Shown: piece by piece, positions 7,258-14,195 of the stretch | Numbering within the stretch: position 1 is the stretch's first letter | How the letters are laid out: each line of letters opens with the position of its first letter | Notes under the pieces: model-generated | Told to the model about the DNA's origin: nothing | Seen by the model: only the letters and a program-made list of their open reading frames with translations | Database searches by the model: none | NCBI GenBank assembly: GCA_964508025.1 | Contig: CAZDSF010000006.1 | Location: 1 to 64,000, forward strand | From: JAAZNO01 sp964508025 | GTDB lineage: Bacteria > Chloroflexota > Anaerolineae > B4-G1 > SLSP01 | Length of the DNA: 64,000 nt | Direction: 5' to 3' | Program-made: the position numbers and the translations under genes

Positions 7258-8589
7258 ATGAAATTCAAAGGGCTTTTGCTCAGCATCGTGCTGGGGTTGC
7301 TGCTCAGCGCGGGGCTGCTGTTGACGTTCAATGTACATGCTGAAAGTCCGTCGGTTGCGACGGTGAATACGGCCTACGTGGTGGTGCGCTTTGGGGATCA
7401 CGATACGATCGTGCGCCCGATTACCTTTACGACGCCGATCTCAGCCTATCGCGCGTTGGAATTGAGTGGGCTGAATTTCTCGACGGCTGATTTTGGTTGG
7501 GGATTGTTTGTGTGCAGCATCGAAGAGGTGGGTGATGGCAGCGACGATTGTGCCAACGGCGACCGCTACTGGGCTACCTATTACTGGGATGCGGATGCCT
7601 GGGCCATGCGCATGGTAGGCATTGCCGGTGCGATGATCACCCAGACCGGGCACGTGGAAGGCTTCTCCTGGAGCAATCCCGGCTGGAGCGCCGTGGAACC
7701 GCCGCCTGCGCCCGCGCTTCTGGCGGCGCAGCGCGGCCTCGAATGGCTGCTGCCGCTGCGACAGGCTGATGGCGGCTATGGCTTGCCCGGCAATACCGCT
7801 GAGGTGATGATCGCGCTCGGCGCCAACCGGCAAACGCCTGCGCCGGCCACGCTCGCCAATATGTTGAGCACGGGACGCACGCTCGCGGCGACGCCCGCTG
7901 GCGCGGGTAAACTCGCGCTGGCGCTCACCCCGCATGATACGTGCTGGCCTTTCGCCGCCGTGCAGCCGATGGCGTACTACAGCGCGACCACCGGCGCTTT
8001 CGCTACTGATGCTGCGCCGCACGCGCTGGCGATGTTGGGCGTCGCCGCGCTTGGCGAGACTATTCCGCCTTCAGCGACGGCCTATCTCCTAGCGCAGCAG
8101 CAGCCCGATGGCGGTTGGGAGTGGGGTATCGGCTGGGATACCGATACCAACAGCACCGCGCTGGCGTTGCAGGCGTTGATTGCTGCGGGTGAGTCGGTCA
8201 CGTCCACCGCGATCATCAGCGGATTGCAGTACCTTGAGGCGGCGCAGAACACCGATGGCGGCTTCCCTTACTCGCCCACATCGCAGTGGGGAACGGATAG
8301 CGATACCAATTCCACGGCTTATGTGCTCCAGGCATTGCTCGCTGCGGGCGAGGACCCGCTGAGCGGCACCTGGGTCATCAGCGAGACCAATCCCGTTGCC
8401 TTTCTGCTGGGAATGCAGCTGGCGGATGGCAGCTTTGAATGGCAACCTGGTCTGGGGGCGAATCAGGGCGCAACCCAGCAGGCGATTACGGCGTTGCTCT
8501 ATCGGCCCTTTCCGGTGCGCGTCGCGGCGCTGATGCCCTGTCCAACAGTTTACCTGCCTCTGGTGCAGCGTGCTGATCCCGCGCCCTAA
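7258..8589 (+). CDS. Exported transcobalamin/intrinsic-factor-like protein: DUF4430-like beta domain plus alpha/alpha-barrel
   Basis: A 443-residue protein with an N-terminal signal peptide (hydrophobic residues 6-27). Residues about 35-140 resemble the beta domain of transcobalamin (DUF4430): a 'AYRALELSG' helix, a 'GLFVCSIEEVGDG...DRYWATYYW' segment and a 'GHVEGFSW' end. Residues about 148-425 form an (alpha/alpha) barrel of the prenyltransferase/squalene-cyclase fold, with repeats QADGGYGL, QPDGGWEW, NTDGGFPY and LADGSFEW. The cyclase DxDD acid is not evident, arguing for a binding rather than catalytic role. The tail VYLPLVQR resembles exported Chloroflexota proteins. The ATG follows AAGGAG. 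Position directly behind a B12 riboswitch and before an ECF transporter suggests extracellular cobalamin capture. Animal B12 binders have the barrel first; here the order is reversed. Confidence 0.82.
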   Translation: MKFKGLLLSIVLGLLLSAGLLLTFNVHAESPSVATVNTAYVVVRFGDHDTIVRPITFTTPISAYRALELSGLNFSTADFGWGLFVCSIEEVGDGSDDCANGDRYWATYYWDADAWAMRMVGIAGAMITQTGHVEGFSWSNPGWSAVEPPPAPALLAAQRGLEWLLPLRQADGGYGLPGNTAEVMIALGANRQTPAPATLANMLSTGRTLAATPAGAGKLALALTPHDTCWPFAAVQPMAYYSATTGAFATDAAPHALAMLGVAALGETIPPSATAYLLAQQQPDGGWEWGIGWDTDTNSTALALQALIAAGESVTSTAIISGLQYLEAAQNTDGGFPYSPTSQWGTDSDTNSTAYVLQALLAAGEDPLSGTWVISETNPVAFLLGMQLADGSFEWQPGLGANQGATQQAITALLYRPFPVRVAALMPCPTVYLPLVQRADPAP

Positions 8590-8603
8590 CTGAAGGTCTT
8601 GCC

Positions 8604-8635
8604 GGTGCAACGCGCTTAAGGCGGCGCGTTGCACC
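8604..8635 (+). terminator. Stem-loop between the two exported B12-operon proteins (possible attenuator)
   Basis: A perfect 12-bp inverted repeat GGTGCAACGCGC (8604-8615) / GCGCGTTGCACC (8624-8635) with an 8-base loop is followed by only a short T run (CTTTTGAG). It may be a partial terminator or a message-stabilising hairpin that adjusts the ratio of receptor to transporter products. Confidence 0.6.
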
Positions 8636-8649
8636 AGCTTTTGAGAGTG

Positions 8650-9747
8650 ATGATGAAAACAAGACTTGCTGTTGTAGCCTTTGTCTGCGCCTTGTTGCTC
8701 GTCATACTGGCGGGCCATGGCGCCACACGTGCGCAATCTCCCAACCGCGCAGCGCTGGTCGTGCAGGTTGGCGGTGTGACGCATACCCGCTGCGTGAGCT
8801 TTGATGAGCCGGAGATCAGCGGATATGATATGCTGGCACGCTCTGGGCTGGCGATTACTGCCGCTTTCGATCCTATGGGGGCAGCGATCTGCGCTATCGA
8901 AGGTACGGGCTGCCCGGTGGAGAGCTGTCTGGTGTGCGCGGCGCCGGATTACTGGTCGTATTGGCGCTTCAGCGGCGGTCAATGGGTGTACTCGCAGCTG
9001 GGATCGGGCTTGACCACTGTGCGCCATGGCGATATCGAAGGTTGGAGCTGGGGCCGGGGCAGTCCGCCGTCGGTCATTGGCTTCGATGAGATCTGCGCGC
9101 CGCCCCCGCCCACCGCGACATCGTTGCCGCCTACTTCGACGCCTGTGCCGCCTACACCCACCCCACCGCTGCCCGAAGCCTGGTTCCGCCTCGATCAGAA
9201 TCCCATTCAGGCCGGCGCCTGCACGTTCGTCCGTTGGGATGTGACCCACGCGCACACGGCTTATCTCGATGAGGAGGCGGTCCCGCTCAACGGTAGCCGC
9301 GAGGTGTGCCCGCCGACAACGCAGAACTATACCCTGCGGGTGATCGGCGTGCACGGCGAGCGCAGTTACGACATGACGCTGGGGGTGCTCCCCAGCACTC
9401 CTACGCCAACTGTGACGCCGACTGTGACGCCGACGCCGCGCCGCACCGCACTGCCTGTGGCAACCCCCGTCGCAACCTCCACGTTCACACCCACGGCGAC
9501 GCTGCCGCCCATTCCCACAGCAACTTCAACGTCCATACCTACCCCCACACTCACGCCAACTCCTTCGCCGACGCCGACCCGCACGCCTACCGCGACGCCT
9601 GCGGCCGCAACGGCCACGTATTCCCTGTCTGCGTCGCCTTCGGCGGATAGGGGGCCGACACCTGACGCTTCGGGCTACCTCGCTTTCGCGCTCATCGCCG
9701 GCGGCTTGCTTGCCGGGCTGGTATGGCGCGCCCGGCGGCGGAGCTGA
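8650..9747 (+). CDS. Surface-anchored protein with transcobalamin-type beta domain, Ig-like domain, Thr/Pro stalk and C-terminal membrane anchor
   Basis: A 365-residue exported protein. A signal peptide (about residues 1-29, ending ATRAQS) is followed by a DUF4430-like domain (residues about 35-140: YDMLARSGLAI, AICAIEGTG, DYWSYWRFSGGQWV, GDIEGWSWG) related to that of the preceding protein. Next comes a short Pro/Thr linker, an Ig-like domain (WFRLDQNPIQAG to YTLRVIGVHGERSY), a long Thr/Pro-rich stalk and one C-terminal transmembrane helix with a basic tail. It should stand on the outer face of the membrane and present a ligand-binding head, presumably for a corrinoid. A start at 8650 or 8653 is preferred (GAGAG upstream); the TTG at 8629 falls inside a hairpin. 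The next gene begins 3 bases after its stop. Confidence 0.8.
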   Translation: MMKTRLAVVAFVCALLLVILAGHGATRAQSPNRAALVVQVGGVTHTRCVSFDEPEISGYDMLARSGLAITAAFDPMGAAICAIEGTGCPVESCLVCAAPDYWSYWRFSGGQWVYSQLGSGLTTVRHGDIEGWSWGRGSPPSVIGFDEICAPPPPTATSLPPTSTPVPPTPTPPLPEAWFRLDQNPIQAGACTFVRWDVTHAHTAYLDEEAVPLNGSREVCPPTTQNYTLRVIGVHGERSYDMTLGVLPSTPTPTVTPTVTPTPRRTALPVATPVATSTFTPTATLPPIPTATSTSIPTPTLTPTPSPTPTRTPTATPAAATATYSLSASPSADRGPTPDASGYLAFALIAGGLLAGLVWRARRRS

Positions 9748-9750
9748 GCC

Positions 9751-10533
9751 ATGCGCCGCTTCTTCGCCGGGCTGATTTACGCGCTTAGCGGCGCGCTGGG
9801 CTTGCTGGCGTTCACGTATCCGTTCTTCGATCCCACCACGGGCGCGGCGATGGCGGGGACAGCGCAGGCGCAAATCGCGCCGCTGCTCACCGCCGCGCTG
9901 GTGGGGCTGACGCTGCTGGCGCTGGTGGTGGAATTGCAGGGGCAATCTCTCAGCGCGAAGACCATCGCCATGCTGGGGGTGCTGGTCGCCGTGACCAGCG
10001 TGCTGCGCTTCATCGAGGTGGCGATTCCGCTTCCCGGCGGTTTCTCCCCGATCTTCGCGCCCATTATCGTCGCCGGCTATGTCTTCGGCGCGCGTTTCGG
10101 CTTTTTGATGGGCGCCTTCACGCTGTTGACCTCGGCGCTGATTACTGGCGGCGTTGGCCCGTGGTTGCCCTTTCAGATGTTCACGGCGGGATGGGCCGGG
10201 CTGACTGCCGGATGGCTGCCGCATTGGGGCCGGCGCTGGGAACTGCCGCTGCTGTACGGCTTCGGCTTTGTGTGGGGGCTGTTGTACGGCGTGATCATTA
10301 ACCTCTACTTCTGGCCCTTCATCGCGGGGCCGGCAGAGCAGTCCTGGCGCTACGGCCTCGGCCTGCCGGAGGTGTTGGCCCGCTATGCTGCTTTCTACGT
10401 GACGACCTCGCTGGCGTGGGATGTGATTCGCGCTGTGGGGAACGTGGCCCTGCTCCTGGTGCTCGCCGCGCCGATGATCAAGGCGTTGACGCGCTTCCGG
10501 CAGCGCTTCCACTTCGAGGTGGCGCATGGCTGA
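9751..10533 (+). CDS. ECF transporter S component, probably for cobalamin
   Basis: A 260-residue integral membrane protein with about seven or eight predicted spans. It resembles substrate-specific (S) components of energy-coupling factor transporters: an ALxxxxxxLR-type helix (VLVAVTSVLRFIEV), a glycine-rich segment (IVAGYVFGARFGFLMGAFTLLTSALITGG) and a conserved helix before the C-terminus. It is longer than the usual 180-200 residues, having one or two extra N-terminal spans. The gene sits between the exported receptors and the EcfT gene, overlapping the latter by 8 bases. Because the operon is under a B12 riboswitch, cobalamin or a precursor is the expected substrate, as for CbrT-type S components; this is inferred from context, not from a binding motif. 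Confidence 0.83.
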   Translation: MRRFFAGLIYALSGALGLLAFTYPFFDPTTGAAMAGTAQAQIAPLLTAALVGLTLLALVVELQGQSLSAKTIAMLGVLVAVTSVLRFIEVAIPLPGGFSPIFAPIIVAGYVFGARFGFLMGAFTLLTSALITGGVGPWLPFQMFTAGWAGLTAGWLPHWGRRWELPLLYGFGFVWGLLYGVIINLYFWPFIAGPAEQSWRYGLGLPEVLARYAAFYVTTSLAWDVIRAVGNVALLLVLAAPMIKALTRFRQRFHFEVAHG

Positions 10534-11551
10534 CGCGCGCGCGCTGCTGCTCTGGGCGACGACGGTGCTCATTGCCGCCTCGACGAGCCGCAATCCGCTG
10601 TACAGCGCGCTGCTGCTGCTGGCGACGCTGTGGGTTTACGATGCGGTGGGCGCGGCGACCGAGGGCGGGCGTTCCGCGCCGCTGGCGCCGCTGCGCTTTC
10701 TGGCGGTAGCAGTACCGCTCGGAGCGCTCTTCAACGCGCTGACGTCGCACTTCGGCGCGACGGTGTTGTTCCGCCTGCCAGCGTGGTTGCCGCTGTTGGG
10801 CGGCGCGGTCACGCTGGAAGGGTTGGTTTTTGGTGCGATCAATGGCCTGAATTTGACGGTGATCTTCTGCGGTTTTGCTGCCTTCAACCGGGCGGTGGCG
10901 GTGCGCGAGCTGCTCAAGTTGACGCCGCGCGCCTTCCATGAAAGCGGCGTGGTGCTTTCTATTGCGCTGACCTTCATCCCGCAGACGATGCACAACCTGC
11001 ACCGCATCCGCGAGGCGCAGGCGGTGCGGGGACACCGGCTGCGCGGCTTGCGAGACTGGCTGCCCATCTTCACGCCGCTGCTGGTGGGCGCACTCGAACG
11101 CGCGTTGGGGCTGGCGGAGGCGATGGTTGCGCGCGGCTACGCGGCGGTCACAGAGAGGGCGCAATCGTTGCGGACGCAAGGGCTGCTGGCGTTGGGATTG
11201 CTCGCGCTGCTGGGCGGCTGGTTGGGCTATCTCTTCGCGCGCGAGGCGCGCTCTGTGGCGCTGATCGTGCTGGCGCTCGGCGCGGTGTTGCTGGGATTGG
11301 CGCTGTGGCTGGCGGGGCGCGGCGTGCGGCGCACCGTCTACCGCCCTCATTGCTTGCGGGCGCAGGATACGGCGATTGTGCTCGGCTGTCTGCTCGCGCT
11401 GGCAATGCTGCTGGGCCGGGGCGCTATGTTCTATTACAGCCCCTATCCCCGACTTGCGCTGCCGACATTCGATCTCGTGACGGGGCTGGGATTGTTGGGG
11501 CTGCTCGCGCCGGGTGTGATGGTTTCGGGGAAGGCCACAGGTAATGGGTAA
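10526..11551 (+). CDS. ecfT: ECF transporter transmembrane component EcfT
   Basis: A 341-residue membrane protein of the EcfT/CbiQ family that couples the ATPases to the S component. The two coupling-helix signatures are visible: EAQAVRGH at about residue 168 and EAMVARGY at about residue 200, each containing the conserved A-R-G. Several further hydrophobic spans extend the C-terminus beyond the typical 250-270 residues, so about 70 extra residues of membrane segments are present. The start overlaps the S component by 8 bases. With the neighbouring S component and double ATPase it completes a dedicated ECF importer. Confidence 0.9.
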   Translation: MADARALLLWATTVLIAASTSRNPLYSALLLLATLWVYDAVGAATEGGRSAPLAPLRFLAVAVPLGALFNALTSHFGATVLFRLPAWLPLLGGAVTLEGLVFGAINGLNLTVIFCGFAAFNRAVAVRELLKLTPRAFHESGVVLSIALTFIPQTMHNLHRIREAQAVRGHRLRGLRDWLPIFTPLLVGALERALGLAEAMVARGYAAVTERAQSLRTQGLLALGLLALLGGWLGYLFAREARSVALIVLALGAVLLGLALWLAGRGVRRTVYRPHCLRAQDTAIVLGCLLALAMLLGRGAMFYYSPYPRLALPTFDLVTGLGLLGLLAPGVMVSGKATGNG

Positions 11552-11634
11552 CGAGTGATGGGGAGCGGGTGATATGGGGAAGGCAGGGAACCCCATTACC
11601 CATTTCCCATTTCCCTTTACCCATTTCCCATTTT
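11536..11634. repeat. Low-complexity 'CCCATTT / GGGTAATGGG' spacer
   Basis: This stretch has words such as GGTAATGGGTAACG and CCCATTACCCATTTCCCATT between ecfT and the ATPase gene. The same words recur at 15031-15147, 23712-23735 and 33505-33652. The array overlaps the last codons of ecfT and separates two genes of one operon, so it must be tolerated within a transcript. Confidence 0.6.
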
Positions 11635-11646
11635 GGAGAGAGGCTG

Positions 11647-13278
11647 ATGATTGAGCTAGAAAATCTTACGTACACGTATCCCGGCGGGGAAAGTCCAGCG
11701 CTGCGCGGGGTGACGCTTGCCATTGCGGAAGGTCACTTTGCGCTCGTGGCGGGGCCTTCGGGCAGCGGCAAGTCCACGCTGCTGCGTTGCCTCAACGGGC
11801 TGGTTCCGCACTTCAGCGGCGGCGTGGTGCAGGGGCGGATCACCGTCGCCGGGCATGATCCGATTGCCGCCGGGCCGCAGACCTTGAGCTGCGTGGTGGG
11901 CTTCGTCTTCCAGGATCCTGAGGCGCAATTCATTCTGGATCGCGTGGAGGATGAGATCGCTTTCGCGCTGGAAAACGCCGCTCTGCCGCCCGCCGAGATG
12001 CGCCTGCGCGTGGAGGAGACACTGCAGCTATTAGATCTGACCGCGCTGCGCGACCGTCCGCTGGCGACGCTCTCCGGCGGCGAGAAACAGCGCGTCGCCA
12101 TCGCTGCGGCGCTGGCGCTGCGCCCGCGCATCCTTGTTCTCGATGAGCCGACCTCGCAGCTGGATCCGCAATCTGCGGAAGAGGTCCTGCAGGCCCTGGT
12201 GCGGCTGAATCAGGATTTGGGATTGACCATCGTGCTTGCGGAGCAGCGGTTGGAGCGGGTGCTGCCTTACGTGGATCAGATTGTGTATCTCGATGGCGCG
12301 GCTGCCGTGCTGAGCGGCCCCCCGCGCGAGGTGCTCGCGCGAATGCCGCTTACGCCGCCGCTCATCACGCTGGGCAAGGCGCTGGGTTGGTCGCCTCTGC
12401 CGCTGACGGTGAAGGAAGGGCGGGCTTTTGCGCGCCAGACCGCGCTCGAAGCGCCTGCCCTTGCGCCGAGGCCCACGATGCCAGGCGCTTCATCGGCGCT
12501 GCTGGAAGTGACGGGGCTGAGCTTCGCGTACAACGGCAAGCCCACGCTGCGGGACATCCATCTCCAGGTGGGGGCGGGGGAGCTCGTGGCGCTGATGGGG
12601 CGAAACGGCTCCGGCAAGACGACGTTGCTCAAGTGTATTGTGGGCCTGCTGCGGGCGCAACAAGGCGCGGTGCGCCTCGCCGGGCGCGCGCTGGCGGGCC
12701 GCGAGACGGCGGAGATTTGTCGGGAGATCGGCTATCTGCCGCAGGCGCCCGATGATTTGCTTTTTGCCGATACAGTGGCCGAGGAGCTGGCAATCACGTT
12801 GCGGAATCACGGCTTGCTCGCGCAGCCGCCGCTGGCGCCGGCGACGTTGCTGGCGCGGCTAGGGTTGGCTGAGGTTGCTGGTCGCTATCCCCGCGATCTG
12901 AGCGTGGGGCAGCGGCAACGGGCGGCGTTGGGCGCCATCACTGTGACGCATCCGCGCGCGCTGTTGCTCGATGAGCCGACGCGCGGGCTGGACTATCAAG
13001 CCAAGCAGGCGTTGGCGGCGCTGTTGCGCGAGTGGCAGGCGGAGGGGATGGCGATTCTGCTGGTGACGCATGATGTGGAACTGGTCGCCCAGACTGCCGG
13101 GCGGGTGGTGCTCCTGAGCGAGGGCGAAATCATCGCCGATGCCGCGCCGCAGTTGCTCACCACGTCGCCGCTGTTCGCGCCGCAGATCGCGCGGCTCTTC
13201 CCGGAGCGGGGCTGGCTCACCGTAGAAGATGCGCTGGGAGCGGAGCGGCTGACGTTAGCGCTCCGAAATCCCGTGTGA
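11647..13278 (+). CDS. Fused ECF ATPase (EcfA-EcfA' in one chain)
   Basis: A 543-residue protein with two complete ABC ATPase domains, powering the ECF importer on the cytoplasmic face. Domain 1: Walker A GPSGSGKST (36-44), Q-loop FQDPEAQFI (about 88), signature LSGGE (142-146), Walker B ILVLDEP. Domain 2: Walker A GRNGSGKTT (318-326), Q-loop PQAPDDLLF, variant signature LSVGQ (418-422), Walker B LLLDEP, H-loop H475. In domain 1 the H-loop position reads LAEQRLER, with Q200 where His is normal, so the two ATP sites are probably unequal. The ATG at 11647 follows GGAGAG. The last 24 bases overlap the end of a convergent gene. Confidence 0.93.
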   Translation: MIELENLTYTYPGGESPALRGVTLAIAEGHFALVAGPSGSGKSTLLRCLNGLVPHFSGGVVQGRITVAGHDPIAAGPQTLSCVVGFVFQDPEAQFILDRVEDEIAFALENAALPPAEMRLRVEETLQLLDLTALRDRPLATLSGGEKQRVAIAAALALRPRILVLDEPTSQLDPQSAEEVLQALVRLNQDLGLTIVLAEQRLERVLPYVDQIVYLDGAAAVLSGPPREVLARMPLTPPLITLGKALGWSPLPLTVKEGRAFARQTALEAPALAPRPTMPGASSALLEVTGLSFAYNGKPTLRDIHLQVGAGELVALMGRNGSGKTTLLKCIVGLLRAQQGAVRLAGRALAGRETAEICREIGYLPQAPDDLLFADTVAEELAITLRNHGLLAQPPLAPATLLARLGLAEVAGRYPRDLSVGQRQRAALGAITVTHPRALLLDEPTRGLDYQAKQALAALLREWQAEGMAILLVTHDVELVAQTAGRVVLLSEGEIIADAAPQLLTTSPLFAPQIARLFPERGWLTVEDALGAERLTLALRNPV

Positions 13279-14103
13279 AGCCAGCCAGTTGGCGAGCGAT
13301 TCTGCCTGCGGCGGCGGCACGCCGAGATCGCCGATGCCATCGAGGCGGAAGAGCTCGCAGGTGCGCACGCGGAACAGGGTGGGCAATCCGTGGAGCAGCG
13401 CCATGATCAGTCCGATGCCCATCCCGATCAGAAACCAGAGCGCAAAGCCGGCGAATGCCGGCAGCGCATCCTCGCCGTTGCCGGGCCGTAGCAGCAGCCC
13501 TGCAATGCCCATCAATAGCCCCAGTCCCACCAGCAACAGCAGCGTATCGGCTGCCAGGCTCAGAAGTTGCTGCTTTGCGGTCAGCGTTTCGCGCGTGTAG
13601 CCTTTGACTCTGGCGAGCGGCACATTCCGCGTTCGCGGCTTGCGCAGCCCGCGAACGGAAAGGCGCAACGTCCCTGGGTCGGTCGCCGCGATCACGGCTC
13701 TTTTCAGAACGGCAAAGTGGAACTTCCAGGGGTTTTGCGGCGCTTCGGCGGATCTCAAGCCGCCTCGTCGCCCCCCTCTTTCCGCAGTCCAGGTCCAGCA
13801 ATCGAAGTGCCCGGAATTGGGGAAGTGTTGCAGGGCGTCGAAGATCGGTCTTGCGCCGCCGGCGCCCGGTTGCTCCTTGAAGTAGACCGTTGCCGGTCCC
13901 GCCTCCCCGCCTGCCTCGATCTTCACCCAGACGCCGGGCGTCAGCCTGGCGGGGCGCGCTATCGAGACGAACTGCACGGGCGAGAGGGTTAGCCTCTCAG
14001 TCTGCCCCTCAAAGACCAGTTCATCTTCTCGAACGGTCAGCCTGCCCTGCTGCGTGGCGCCCTCGCGCCAGAGCGTAACGTCGGTCAGTGTGTGGTGGGT
14101 CAT
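13255..14103 (-). CDS. Membrane protein of unknown function with soluble N-terminal domain
   Basis: A 282-residue protein that I do not recognise. The first about 165 residues are soluble and beta-rich (MTHHTLTDVTLWREG, RLTVREDELVFEG), reminiscent of GRAM/PH-like folds. Two transmembrane helices follow (about residues 175-200 and 210-240), then a short C-terminal cytoplasmic tail of about 40 residues. ATG at 14103 follows AGGAG; the frame extends upstream but without support. Its 3' end overlaps the convergent ECF ATPase gene by 24 bases, and no terminator is visible between them. Confidence 0.72.
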   Translation of the reverse strand: MTHHTLTDVTLWREGATQQGRLTVREDELVFEGQTERLTLSPVQFVSIARPARLTPGVWVKIEAGGEAGPATVYFKEQPGAGGARPIFDALQHFPNSGHFDCWTWTAERGGRRGGLRSAEAPQNPWKFHFAVLKRAVIAATDPGTLRLSVRGLRKPRTRNVPLARVKGYTRETLTAKQQLLSLAADTLLLLVGLGLLMGIAGLLLRPGNGEDALPAFAGFALWFLIGMGIGLIMALLHGLPTLFRVRTCELFRLDGIGDLGVPPPQAESLANWLASHGISER

Positions 14104-14112
14104 GCAACTCCT

Positions 14113-14149
14113 CTCGGAAATCATGAAGGATGAAGGCGGAAGGATGCAG
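14113..14149 (-). repeat. Dispersed 'GAAGGCGGAAGGATG' element, copy 1
   Basis: AAATCATGAAGGATGAAGGC plus GGAAGGATG lies directly upstream of the SD of the minus-strand gene ending at 13255. Near-identical sequence occurs at 36133-36157 and 37669-37712, each time just 5' of a minus-strand gene's SD. Confidence 0.6.
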
Positions 14150-14195
14150 AACCTTCGTATCGGTTCGGGCGTCGCCTTCATCGGAACATCGTTCG

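Noticed and set aside
7258..8589. Squalene/hopene cyclase or prenyltransferase function for the barrel protein
   Set aside because: It is exported, has a DUF4430-like domain, lacks an evident DxDD motif and is controlled by a B12 riboswitch; a ligand-binding role fits better.
8089..9354. 421-codon minus-strand frame across the B12 operon receptors
   Set aside because: Shadow of the two exported proteins; lacks an SD and runs against the riboswitch operon.
9526..10593. 355-codon minus-strand frame over the ECF S component
   Set aside because: Composition Arg/Gln/His-rich, as typical for the antisense of hydrophobic codons; no start signal.
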